This document shows positions 22,215 to 33,800 of a DNA stretch of 64,000 nucleotides, piece after piece (positions within the stretch are counted from its first letter, which is position 1; every line of letters starts with the position of its first letter). Both the position numbers and the translations under genes were made by a program. Location of the stretch: NCBI RefSeq assembly GCF_016808335.1, contig NC_053149.1, positions 20,556,733-20,620,732 on the forward strand. The letters are read 5' to 3'. This stretch comes from Panicum virgatum (taxonomy: Eukaryota; Streptophyta; Magnoliopsida; Poales; Poaceae). The notes beneath the pieces are model-generated. The model was not told the origin of the DNA and searched no databases. It saw nothing but the letters and a program-made list of their open reading frames with translations.

Positions 22215-24221
22215 TGTAACACCCTAATTTAAATTTCAGTATTTATCAATAAATTTAATTGGCTTTATTTATTTTTTCTAAGGTTTATTGTGTTTAGTTG
22301 GCATATAATCTAATTTTTGTTCCTTAATTAATTAAAATTTATCATAGGTTTAAATTTTTGTTGCATTCATGCTGGTGCATAATTTTATTTGAGTGTGGTT
22401 TGAATTCAAATTCAAATTTGAATTCAAACTTTGTTTGAATTAGATTTAGGAAAGTAAGAGAAATAGAAAGGAAAAACCCAAAACCCAAACCCTTAACCCA
22501 GCCCAAACCCAGACCCAGCAAACCCCAAACCCACCTCAGCCCAGGTCCCCCTCTCCCTTCCCGCGGGCCCACTCCGGCCCAGCAGCAGCCCAGCCCGCTC
22601 TCTCTTTCCCTCGGCCCGCTTCCTCCCTACCGCAGCCTGCCCAGCCGCGGCCCAGCTCGCTCCCCGGCCTGCCCCACACGGCCGCCACCCGCACGCTCCG
22701 GCCCAGCTAGCGCGCTCGCCCAGCCCAGCGACTCGCCCCGCGCGTCGCCTCCCGCCACTGACCGAGCGGCCCCGCTGTCAGAGCCTCCTTCCTCCTTCAG
22801 CGCGCGCCCAACGGACCGGCCGAGATCCCCGGCCGGAAATCTCGCCGCGCCCCAACGGCACGGACGCCCAGGATCAGCGGCTCCCTCCTTAAAACGCACC
22901 CCTGCAGCCCCTGCACCCATCCACCCCCGCCGCCACTCCCAAAACCCTAGCGCGCCGCCCTGCCTAGCTCCGCCGTGCAGAGCTCGTGCGCCGCCGCATC
23001 CACGTTACCCCGCCGCACCGGAGTCCCAGCTAGGCCGCACAGCAGCCCTGCCGCGACCCCAGGAGCACTACGGAGGCCGCCATCCCCGACCTCGAACCTC
23101 GCCTGCCTCTGATTTTCCACCCGAGCGCCGCCACGGTGAGTTGGCTTCTCACCGGATTTCCTCGCCGCCGGCCCAGCTCCGGCCATCCTGACCCCCTAGA
23201 TCACTTCGCAGCGCCGCCACTCGACGATCCGAACGGCCCAGGAGCTCGGAGGAACCCAGCACCGCCCGGACCGCAAGACCCGCCCCACCGCCGCCGCACG
23301 ACCACGCCGGCGTCCACCCTGCTCGGCGTCTCCGGCCACCAGAAGCCCCGGTGAGAACCCACAGCCCTCCCCGTTCCTTTTGGCGTTAGAGTTCGTGGTC
23401 CGTAGCTCTTGGCGTCGCCTAGAACGCTCGAGCCGGCGAACTCCGCCGCGTCCGCCCGCCATCGCCGCCGCTCACAGCGTCCCGCGCCCCAATCCTCTCC
23501 CCAGAGTGCCCCAGTGACTTACGCGTGCCACGGACAAGCTCCCGAGCCAAGCCGCAGCCCAAAATGAGCCCAGGAGCGCCGCCTTGGCCTTCTCCGGGCA
23601 CGCGCCGCCGCGGAGCAGAGGCGCTCCGGCGACCCAGCGCCGCCGGTGAGCCCCAATCGCCTAAGAGCCGTCCGATCCGAAGCCTAGGGCCCAGATTAGA
23701 TCGTGGGCCACCCTGATCTGATCCATCAGATCCAGATCCAACGGCCGAGGATCGCGCGTACCGGTTCGCCCCGCACTTTTGCTAAAGAACCCCTGAAGTT
23801 TTCTACAATCAACCCGCGCTCCATAGCCTTTGAAAAATAATTACAGTTTAGTCCCGTTTTTAGCACAAAACCCCCTGAGCTTCTTTAAAATGGAACCCGC
23901 AGTCCAGCCCTGACCTTTTTGCGCGCTAGACCCTGGAACTAATGTTTATTTACATTCTAGCCCTCGGTTTTAGCAGAAAAGCCCTTGGAATCCTGTTTTT
24001 CTTACAAATAAGCCCCTGAACCTTGTTTTAGGCCTAGTTTATGCGTTTTAGCTCCGATTTTGGCGTTCTTTATATCCACGCGATCGTTGTAACGCGTAGA
24101 ATAGTTCTAGAATAGTTTTGTGCGCTGTTTTCATGTATTGATGTACTGTTTCTTAGTTTTTGTTAATGTTTGTTTGTATGCTCATTTCCGTGCATTGTTT
24201 TGGCCATGTGTTCGTGAGTAG

Positions 24222-24311
24222 ACGCTGATCCAGTTGAGGAGCCCCAGTACCAGTACCCGGAGCAGCCGTCTTCGGATCAGTTTGAGCAGCAGCAGGAGCA
24301 GTACGAGGAAG
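24222..24311 (+). other. Candidate LTR-encoded exon 1 (acidic, Gln/Tyr-rich)
   Basis: A 90-base candidate exon flanked by a 3' splice-like TAG (24219-24221) and a consensus GC-type donor, AAG|GCAAGT. In the phase shared with the matching exon in element F it encodes an acidic peptide with EEPQYQYPEQ and EQQQEQYEE. The other LTR holds the same exon at 32825-32914. The exon upstream of it was not resolved. Confidence 0.55.
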
Positions 24312-25360
24312 GCAAGTATAACATGAACAACCTATCACCTTTAAATACAATTTCATACTGCATTTTAATACTGTATGCCTTTAAGGATTTCCTAGCCAGT
24401 TTATATCCTTTATATATACCTTTGGGATGCATTTTGGTTAGTTGTGCTAGGTTGCTGCGCTATAACACACTCTGGTCCTTTTTAATTAAATTGATTAATG
24501 TTTTACTTGAACTTAATTCTGAGAGTGGCACTCTGTGTGGCTTGAGTGGCTCACTTCTCGTTAAGAGATGTTTTTTTAGAAACATGGTTTAGGGGGCCAG
24601 CACGGTGCTTACTGCCTGGTTGGCCACTCTCCATAAGGACCGGTTCATAGAGCGACAACCTGGGACAACAGCGCTACCACAAGGCTAGAATGGGATAGAC
24701 TTGGCGTAATAACTAGATCTTTTTGGTTTGGAGTAACTTACCTGCGGGGCAAGAGTAGTAAGCTTCAATGGTCCCTGCTCCTCCGGCTTGGTCTGTGCTT
24801 GGATTGCGCTCCTGTGCTTGTACCCCCGGAGGTGGGCCCCATCGTCGCCGACCTAACTCTCGCGGTTACGCCTTACCAACGAGATTCTTTTTAAAGGCCT
24901 CGTAGTGAGTCACTGGCCATCTCACCTAAGGAAGTGTGATGAACAACTGGCGTAGCTCACGACTTGTGGGTAAAGATGTGCAACCTCTGCAGAGTGTAAA
25001 ACTGGTATACTAGCCGTGCTCACGGTTATGAGCGGCCCAGATCCTCCTTTTGATTAGTGAAGTTATCTCCTTCCGACGAGGGAGGTGCTTCTCGGGGTTT
25101 ACCTTGGTGGTTTGGTTTTGGTTTGGATCTCAGTAGTTACATAATTAATTCTGATTAATTACTATGTAACTGGGTTAATGGTAACTCATCAACTCGTAGT
25201 AAATAGCTTTAATAAAATTTTGCCAACACTTAAAAGCTAATGCAGTTGAGTCAGCCAGCCTAGAGCCTCATAGTTTGTGTTATACTTGTTGAGTACAAGT
25301 TGTGTACTCACTCTTGCCTCTTCTCTACTTTTTCCTCTTGGTTACGCTACTGCTGCTCAG
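24312..25360 (+). other. Candidate GC-AG intron within the LTR of E2
   Basis: 1,049 bases from GCAAGT to TGCTGCTCAG. It contains the LTR block shared with element F (24962-25045), with CCGTGCTCACGG, which can fold as a short hairpin. The corresponding interval in F is 1,090 bases and also starts with GCAAGT. Confidence 0.5.
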
Positions 25361-25416
25361 TTCCTGCCGACACGAGGGAGTTCGTCCAGCGCTACCAGGA
25401 CTACGAGGACTTCTAG
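25361..25416 (+). other. Candidate LTR-encoded exon 2 with stop
   Basis: A 56-base exon that joins exon 1 in phase, one base carried plus two, and reads through an acidic tail ending DYEDF to TAG at 25414-25416. The AATAAA poly(A) signal lies 111 bases further on. The 3' LTR copy is 33964-34019. Confidence 0.55.
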
Positions 25417-25526
25417 GTGCTTCGTCTCCCAGTCGACGTCCCTGTGGCGCCCTGCTTCAGCTTCGGAGAGCTTTTACCGTATTTTGTACTTCGCTTCCGC
25501 TGTATCAGACATTTTGTCATTATTGT

Positions 25527-25532
25527 AATAAA
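25527..25532 (+). terminator. Poly(A) signal AATAAA in the E2 5' LTR
   Basis: AATAAA in the context TGTAATAAATG, shared with element F (reverse complement at 43939-43944). It lies about 140 bases before the LTR end, as expected for the R/U5 boundary zone. Confidence 0.6.
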
Positions 25533-25678
25533 TGACATTCGTATTCGCTTTATTATGTCTTTTTACGTGATATGTGCTATGATATACTGTTCATTCTGTT
25601 GTATATACGTGTGACTTGATCCTGGCACGTATATGATTGCTCGGTTTATGTTCTTTTATAAACCGGGTGTTACAGAGT

Positions 25679-25691
25679 GGTATCAGAGCCG
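25679..25691 (+). other. Primer-binding site of E2, tRNA-Met type
   Basis: TGGTATCAGAGCC, complementary to the 3' end of plant initiator tRNA-Met, four bases after the LTR end. Confidence 0.93.
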
Positions 25692-26245
25692 TATCGACTG
25701 TAGGACGAAGCCTAGATAGAACTGGTCGAGTTTTAGGACTTCTTCTCTCCAATCCTTGCCTGCTGAAACTATTTTACTATTATACCCCTTGACTTCTATG
25801 ACTTTTTACCCGTCTTGCCTTGATTTCTCTCTCTGAAGAATAGATTTCGTAGAGTTTGGCCTGAATCAGTCATCTGACCACCATGAGCATAGCTAGGTGA
25901 CCTTTTTATAATAATACGATAGCACGTTCTGCGACGCGTTGTGTTAGTCGAGTCTTTTGCTAAACTCGGCTAAGTTGTGAAAATTGTCTGCTTGTTATTA
26001 TGCTACATGTTTGATTTGGATTTTTGACTGATTGCATAGCTTAGTAGCTTAAATTTGTTTAAAGAAAATCACTCTAATGTTAAAGTTAACTAATTAATAA
26101 AATGAGTTAGATCGTTGGGGGTAAAGCAGTCAACTCTATCCTGTCTACTTTATCATGGCTGAGTCTTTTTCCGCAAAGAGTTATCATATCCATCTGAATT
26201 TACTCCTGCAATATCCTTAATCGTGAAATCTTTTGTTCAAATCAG
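25692..26245 (+). other. E2 leader between primer-binding site and gag
   Basis: About 550 bases with no coding frame of note. The first 30 bases resemble the leader of element F (GTAGGACG ... CCTAG). The last bases, TTTTGTTCAAATCAG, form a 3' splice-like signal ending exactly at the gag ATG. Confidence 0.6.
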
Positions 26246-29200
26246 ATGGTGAACACCAGTAGCACCGGTTCAGGTTCTGGCCAGCAGCAGGGTCAGAACA
26301 ACCAGGGTACTGGGATCCCGATGCCTCCGCCCTTGACTCCGGAGCAGTACTTCCAGCTCCAGATGCAGATGATGGCTACCCTGAACAACACCGTTCAGGC
26401 TCTTCAGCACGCTCACACTCAGCCTCCGCCTCCTCCACCGCCGCAGCCTCGCGACAGGCGTGCTGAGTTCCTGAGGGGTCACCCGCCGACGTTCTCTCAC
26501 ACGTCTGACCCTCTTCAGGCTGACGACTGGCTCCGTGCAGTGGAGCGTCAGCTGGATATCGCCCAGTGCGATGATCGTGAGCGCGTCTTGTACGCAGCAG
26601 GACAGCTGCGAGGGGCAGCTCTGGACTGGTGGGAGTCCCACCCAGTTCACGACCGCGAGGCTCTCACCTGGCTCCAGTTCAGGGAGCGTTTCCGCAGCCA
26701 CAACGTCCCCGCGGGCGTTATGAAGATGAAACAGAAGGAGTTCCTTGCACTGAAGCAGGTAACCTTAAATATAATCATTCAGCGGTTTCTTTTGAGCTAA
26801 TGCCCCCTTGTTCTATCCTTATGAATCTTGAGTTAATCTTCCGATATCTATCTGTCTTGGTGAATTCAGGGGACTATGTCGGTAACGGAGTATCGTGATC
26901 GCTTTCTTCAGCTGGCTCGCTACGCCCCTGCCGAGGTTGCGGATGACCACAAGAAGCAGGAGCACTTCATGGAGGGTCTTGAGGACTACCTCCAGTACGC
27001 GCTGCTCAACCTCCGCTTCGACGACTTCAACCATCTGGTTGACAGTGCGCTCAACACTGAGCGTAAGCACCTGGAGATGGAGGACAAGAAAAGGAAGGTT
27101 GTCCCCGTTGCTTCCGGCAGCAACACTCGTCCACGCCTCCAGCCGCCCCAGCAGAGGCCACCGCAGCAGTACCCGCCTCGACAGCAGCAGCAGGCAGGTC
27201 AGGGCCAGAGGTTACCGGCACCTCCGGCACGTGCTGCTCCACCAGCTCCACCGGCACCGCAGGCTCCACGTCCGGCAGCTCCTACCGGACAGCAGGCCCA
27301 GGGACCTCCTCGCACCTGCTTTCACTGCGGCCAGCCGGGGCACTACGCCAACGCTTGCCCCCGGAAGGCGCAGGCGGGACAGCAGGGGCGCCCAGCTCAG
27401 CCCAGGGTGCCAGCACAGGGCAGGGTGAACCACGTGACGGCCGAGTCAGCGGCCGAGGCTCCCAACGTGGTTATTGGTACGTTCATGGTTAATTCATATC
27501 CATCTACAGTGCTTTTTGATACTGGTGCTACGCATTCCTTCATTACTCAGTCTTTTGTCGAGCATCATGGTATTCATACTAGCACATTAAAGAGGTGCCT
27601 GTTAGTATCTTCACCGGGAGGACAGTTGAGGTCTCACACTTACTGCCCGAGAGTCAGTGTTTCTTTGAGGGGAGTAGAGTTCTGTACTGATCTGATGGTG
27701 CTAGACACCAAGGGCATTGATGTCATTCTGGGAATGGAGACTCTGGCCAAATGGGGAGTTCGGATAGATTGTGCTCAGAGGACAGTCTTGCTATCAGCTT
27801 CCAGTGGCCAAGAGGTTGTCATCAGTGCAGTAGAGCCTTCTGGATTTCTTCATCAGATGGAGGCTAGACCCACGGACGGTATTCGCGTGGTGTCTGAATT
27901 CCCGGATGTTTTTCCGGATGATCTGCCAGGTATGCCGCCTGAACGCGCCATTGAGTTTTGTATTGATCTCTTGCCTGGCACAGCTCCTATTGCAAAGCGG
28001 CCCTACCGTATGGCACCTATAGAGCATGAAGAAGTTAAGAAGACTATTGATGAGTTGCTAGCCAAGGGCTATATCCGTCGCAGCTTCTCTCCTTGGGCTT
28101 TTCCATTGCTGCTAGTGGATAAGAAGGATGGCTCGAAGAGGATGTGTGTGGATTATCGGGAGCTGAATGCAGTCACTATCAAGAACAACCATCCACTGCC
28201 CCGTATTGAGGATCTCTTCGATCTGCTTCGAGGTGCTCGTATATTCTCGAAGATTGATCTTCGTTCGGGATATTTTCAGCTGAGGATCCGTCCTGGGGAT
28301 ATTCCGAAGACGGCATTCACCTGCAAGTACGGGCTATATGAGTACACAGTCATGTCCTTCGGCTTGACTAATGCCCCGGCTTTCTTCATGCATCTGATGA
28401 ACATGGTCTTCATGGATTATCTGGATGTCTTCGTGGTGATCTTTATTGATGATATTCTGATCTTCTCCAAGACAGAAGAAGAGCATGAGGAGCATCTGAG
28501 ACTCGTATTGCAGAGACTGAGAGAGCATCAGTTGTATGCCAAGTTCAGCAAGTGCGAGTTCTGGTTTGACGAGGTTCCATTCCTCGGTCATGTTATCTCT
28601 CAGGGAGGCATTGCTGTTGATCCGAGCAAGGTGAAAGATGTGCTCGAGTGGGAGACACCGCAGACAGTAAAGGAAGTCAGGTCTTTCTTGGGCTTAGCTG
28701 GATATTATCGGAGGTTCATCGAGAATTTCTCCAAGATCGCGAAGCCTTTGACTTCTTTGCTGGAGAAGAATGTGGCTTTCGTATGGACTGATGAGCGTCA
28801 GATGGCCTTTGATGAGTTGAAGAAAAGGTTGACTACGGCGCCAGTCCTGACTCTGCCAGACCAGACGAAGAGGTTCACAGTATATTGTGATGCTTCGAAG
28901 GATGGTCTTGGGTGTGTTCTGATGCAGGAGGGCAGAGTGATAGCTTATGCTTCACGGCAGTTACGTCGGCATGAGCTGAATTATCCTACTCATGATCTTG
29001 AGTTAGCCGCAGTTGTGCATGCTCTGAAGATTTGGAGGCATTACTTGTATGGGCAGCGGTGTGATATCTACACTGATCACAAGAGCCTCAAGTATATTTT
29101 CACGCAGAATGAGCTGAACATGCGGCAGAGAAGATGGCTACAGCTAGTCAAGGACTATGATCTGGAGATTCACTATCATCCGGGCAAGGCCAATGTTGTA

Positions 29201-30781
29201 GCAGATGCTCTGAGCAGAAGGAGTTATGTCAACATGGCCGTGGCTTTCCAGATGCCTCCAGAGTTATGCGAGGAGTTCGAGCAGTTGAGTCTGGGCTTCT
29301 TGCATCATACTCCCAGTGCAGCATTTGAGGCAGTACCGACTCTAGAGTCAGAGATCAGGCAGCATCAGAAAGATGATGAGAAGCTGCAGGAGATTCGTGA
29401 GTTGCTCAAGAAGGGCAAGGCTCCTCATTTCAGAGAGGATGATCAGGGTACCTTGTGGTACAAGAACCGGATATGTGTGCCAGATGTGAAGGATCTTCGG
29501 AAGTTGATTCTGAGTGAGGCCCATGATACAGCTTACTCTATTCATCCGGGCAGCACGAAGATGTACTATGATCTGAAGGAACGTTTCTGGTGGTATGGGA
29601 TGAAGCGTTCAGTGGCAGAGTACGTGGCTATTTGTGACACCTGTCAGCGTGTCAAGGCTGAGCACCAGAGGCCAGCAGGTCTGTTACAGCCGCTGAAGAT
29701 TCCAGAGTGGAAATGGGAGGAGATCACTATGGACTTCATTGTTGGATTGCCTCGTACTCAGAAAGGGTACAACTCCATTTGGGTAGTAGTGGATCGACTG
29801 ACGAAAGTTGCTCACTTCATTCCAGTGAACACTACTTACTCCGGTGCTAGACTTGCAGAGTTGTACATCTCTCGGATTGTCTGCTTGCATGGTGTGCCCA
29901 AGAAGATCATATCTGACAGAGGGTCTCAGTTCACTTCTCGGTTCTGGGAGCAGCTCCATGATTCTCTGGATACGAAGCTGCGTTTCAGTACGGCTTATCA
30001 CCCTCAGACAGATGGGCAGACAGAGAGAACCAACCAAGTGTTGGAGGATATGCTGAGAGCTTGTGCCATTCAGTACGGTACTAGTTGGGATAAGTGCCTG
30101 TCATATGCTGAGTTCTCATATAACAACAGCTATCAGGCCAGTCTGAAGAAGTCTCCCTTCGAGGCATTGTATGGCAGAAAATGCAGGACTCCTCTCTATT
30201 GGGATCAGATTGGTGAAAAGCAGCTCTTCGGCCCTGAGATCATAGATGATGCAGAGCAGATGGTTCAGGCTGTGCGAGAAAATCTGAGGATTGCACAGAG
30301 CAGACAGAAGAGCTATGCTGATGGCAAACGGAGAGACCTGACTTTCAGTGTCGGTGATTATGTGTATCTGAAGGTGTCTCCGATGAGAGGAATTCGCAGA
30401 TTCAATGTCAAGGGGAAGTTAGCACCTCGTTATGTGGGGCCATTCAAGGTGCTAGAGCGGAAAGGCGAAGTTGCTTATCGCCTAGAGTTACCTCTCAGTC
30501 TTTCAGGAGTTCATGATGTCTTCCATATATCTCAGCTGAAGAGGTGTTTGCGAGTACCCGAGGAGCAGGCACCACTGGATGGGGTCGATGTTCAGGAGGA
30601 TCTAACTTATACTGAGCATCCGGTGAAGATTCTGGAGACATCAGAGAGGGTTACTCGGAACAAGCGCATCAAGATGTGCAGAGTTCAGTGGAGTCACCAC
30701 AGTGAAGCTGAGGCAACATGGGAGCGAGAAGATGAGCTAAAGAAGACATATCCAGATCTCTTTGCTAGCCAGCCCAGCTAA
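26246..30781 (+). CDS. gag-pol: E2 Gag-Pol polyprotein, spliced, chromodomain type
   Basis: Exons 26246-26758 (171 codons) and 26870-30781 join in frame over a 111-bp GT-AG intron to give about 1,474 residues with no internal stop. In order: a Gln-rich N-terminus and Gag domain ([24 protein letters not shown]); a Pro/Gln hinge; a CCHC zinc knuckle ([14 protein letters not shown], about 27318); protease with FDTGATHS (27515); reverse transcriptase with FIDDIL (28443); RNase H ([13 protein letters not shown]); integrase with an HHCC zinc site (ending CDTCQR) and the core [20 protein letters not shown]; and a C-terminal chromodomain-like stretch ([18 protein letters not shown]) that in the family steers integration into heterochromatin. 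Unspliced RNA stops at about codon 184. The ATG directly follows CAG. All motifs look intact. Confidence 0.93.
26759..26869 (+). other. Spliceosomal intron inside E2 gag
   Basis: Starts CAG|GTAACC, ends TGAATTCAG|GGGACT, 111 bases, AT-rich, with a stop in frame. Removing it joins Lys-Gln to Gly-Thr-Met-Ser-Val without a frame change. The related element F has no intron at this codon junction. Confidence 0.88.
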
Positions 30782-30800
30782 ATCTCGGGGACGAGATTTC

Positions 30801-30817
30801 TTTAAGGGGGTAGGGTA
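30801..30817 (+). other. Polypurine tract of E2
   Basis: TTTAAGGGGGTAGGGTA directly before the 3' LTR. It is the plus-strand primer site in the family. Confidence 0.85.
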
Positions 30818-33800
30818 TGTAACACCCTAATTTAAATTTCAGTATTTATCAATAAATTTAATTGGCTTTATTTATTTTTTCTAAGGTTTATTGTGTTTAG
30901 TTGGCATATAATCTAATTTTTGTTCCTTAATTAATTAAAATTTATCATAGGTTTAAATTTTTGTTGCATTCATGCTGGTGCATAATTTTATTTGAGTGTG
31001 GTTTGAATTCAAATTCAAATTTGAATTCAAACTTTGTTTGAATTAGATTTAGGAAAGTAAGAGAAATAGAAAGGAAAAACCCAAAACCCAAACCCTTAAC
31101 CCAGCCCAAACCCAGACCCAGCAAACCCCAAACCCACCTCAGCCCAGGTCCCCCTCTCCCTTCCCGCGGGCCCACTCCGGCCCAGCAGCAGCCCAGCCCG
31201 CTCTCTCTTTCCCTCGGCCCGCTTCCTCCCTACCGCAGCCTGCCCAGCCGCGGCCCAGCTCGCTCCCCGGCCTGCCCCACACGGCCGCCACCCGCACGCT
31301 CCGGCCCAGCTAGCGCGCTCGCCCAGCCCAGCGACTCGCCCCGCGCGTCGCCTCCCGCCACTGACCGAGCGGCCCCGCTGTCAGAGCCTCCTTCCTCCTT
31401 CAGCGCGCGCCCAACGGACCGGCCGAGATCCCCGGCCGGAAATCTCGCCGCGCCCCAACGGCACGGACGCCCAGGATCAGCGGCTCCCTCCTTAAAACGC
31501 ACCCCTGCAGCCCCTGCACCCATCCACCCCCGCCGCCACTCCCAAAACCCTAGCGCGCCGCCCTGCCTAGCTCCGCCGTGCAGAGCTCGTGCGCCGCCGC
31601 ATCCACGTTACCCCGCCGCACCGGAGTCCCAGCTAGGCCGCACAGCAGCCCTGCCGCGACCCCAGGAGCACTACGGAGGCCGCCATCCCCGACCTCGAAC
31701 CTCGCCTGCCTCTGATTTTCCACCCGAGCGCCGCCACGGTGAGTTGGCTTCTCACCGGATTTCCTCGCCGCCGGCCCAGCTCCGGCCATCCTGACCCCCT
31801 AGATCACTTCGCAGCGCCGCCACTCGACGATCCGAACGGCCCAGGAGCTCGGAGGAACCCAGCACCGCCCGGACCGCAAGACCCGCCCCACCGCCGCCGC
31901 ACGACCACGCCGGCGTCCACCCTGCTCGGCGTCTCCGGCCACCAGAAGCCCCGGTGAGAACCCACAGCCCTCCCCGTTCCTTTTGGCGTTAGAGTTCGTG
32001 GTCCGTAGCTCTTGGCGTCGCCTAGAACGCTCGAGCCGGCGAACTCCGCCGCGTCCGCCCGCCATCGCCGCCGCTCACAGCGTCCCGCGCCCCAATCCTC
32101 TCCCCAGAGTGCCCCAGTGACTTACGCGTGCCACGGACAAGCTCCCGAGCCAAGCCGCAGCCCAAAATGAGCCCAGGAGCGCCGCCTTGGCCTTCTCCGG
32201 GCACGCGCCGCCGCGGAGCAGAGGCGCTCCGGCGACCCAGCGCCGCCGGTGAGCCCCAATCGCCTAAGAGCCGTCCGATCCGAAGCCTAGGGCCCAGATT
32301 AGATCGTGGGCCACCCTGATCTGATCCATCAGATCCAGATCCAACGGCCGAGGATCGCGCGTACCGGTTCGCCCCGCACTTTTGCTAAAGAACCCCTGAA
32401 GTTTTCTACAATCAACCCGCGCTCCATAGCCTTTGAAAAATAATTACAGTTTAGTCCCGTTTTTAGCACAAAACCCCCTGAGCTTCTTTAAAATGGAACC
32501 CGCAGTCCAGCCCTGACCTTTTTGCGCGCTAGACCCTGGAACTAATGTTTATTTACATTCTAGCCCTCGGTTTTAGCAGAAAAGCCCTTGGAATCCTGTT
32601 TTTCTTACAAATAAGCCCCTGAACCTTGTTTTAGGCCTAGTTTATGCGTTTTAGCTCCGATTTTGGCGTTCTTTATATCCACGCGATCGTTGTAACGCGT
32701 AGAATAGTTCTAGAATAGTTTTGTGCGCTGTTTTCATGTATTGATGTACTGTTTCTTAGTTTTTGTTAATGTTTGTTTGTATGCTCATTTCCGTGCATTG
32801 TTTTGGCCATGTGTTCGTGAGTAGACGCTGATCCAGTTGAGGAGCCCCAGTACCAGTACCCGGAGCAGCCGTCTTCGGATCAGTTTGAGCAGCAGCAGGA
32901 GCAGTACGAGGAAGGCAAGTATAACATGAACAACCTATCACCTTTAAATACAATTTCATACTGCATTTTAATACTGTATGCCTTTAAGGATTTCCTAGCC
33001 AGTTTATATCCTTTATATATACCTTTGGGATGCATTTTGGTTAGTTGTGCTAGGTTGCTGCGCTATAACACACTCTGGTCCTTTTTAATTAAATTGATTA
33101 ATGTTTTACTTGAACTTAATTCTGAGAGTGGCACTCTGTGTGGCTTGAGTGGCTCACTTCTCGTTAAGAGATGTTTTTTTAGAAACATGGTTTAGGGGGC
33201 CAGCACGGTGCTTACTGCCTGGTTGGCCACTCTCCATAAGGACCGGTTCATAGAGCGACAACCTGGGACAACAGCGCTACCACAAGGCTAGAATGGGATA
33301 GACTTGGCGTAATAACTAGATCTTTTTGGTTTGGAGTAACTTACCTGCGGGGCAAGAGTAGTAAGCTTCAATGGTCCCTGCTCCTCCGGCTTGGTCTGTG
33401 CTTGGATTGCGCTCCTGTGCTTGTACCCCCGGAGGTGGGCCCCATCGTCGCCGACCTAACTCTCGCGGTTACGCCTTACCAACGAGATTCTTTTTAAAGG
33501 CCTCGTAGTGAGTCGCTGGCCATCTCACCTAAGGAAGTGTGATGAACAACTGGCGTAGCTCACGACTTGTGGGTAAAGATGTGCAACCTCTGCAGAGTGT
33601 AAAACTGGTATACTAGCCGTGCTCACGGTTATGAGCGGCCCAGATCCTCCTTTTGATTAGTGAAGTTATCTCCTTCCGATGAGGGAGGTGCTTCTCGGGG
33701 TTTACCTTGGTGGTTTGGTTTTGGTTTGGATCTCAGTAGTTACATAATTAATTCTGATTAATTACTATGTAACTGGGTTAATGGTAACTCATCAACTCGT

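Larger units (their letters stand above)
22215..25674 (+). repeat. 5' LTR of E2
   Basis: Starts TGTAACACCC, ends GGGTGTTACA. The first 280 bases are AT-rich, then a GC-rich tract (22480-23770) with Pro/Ala-rich pseudo-frames, then mixed DNA. A two-exon hidden reading frame (24222-24311 and 25361-25416) is followed by AATAAA at 25527-25532. About 80 bases at 24962-25045 are strikingly similar to the LTR of element F. Confidence 0.95.

Noticed and set aside
23564..23644. Candidate upstream coding exon for the LTR gene (ATG at 23564, donor GTGAGC at 23645)
   Set aside because: Its phase does not fit the conserved phase of the exon at 24222. The true upstream exon is unresolved.
22342..23716. 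Several 60-97 codon frames in the GC-rich part of the E2 LTR, repeated at 30945-32319
   Set aside because: They recur only because the LTR is duplicated, lie in compositional Pro/Ala/Arg DNA, and find no partner frame in the F LTR.
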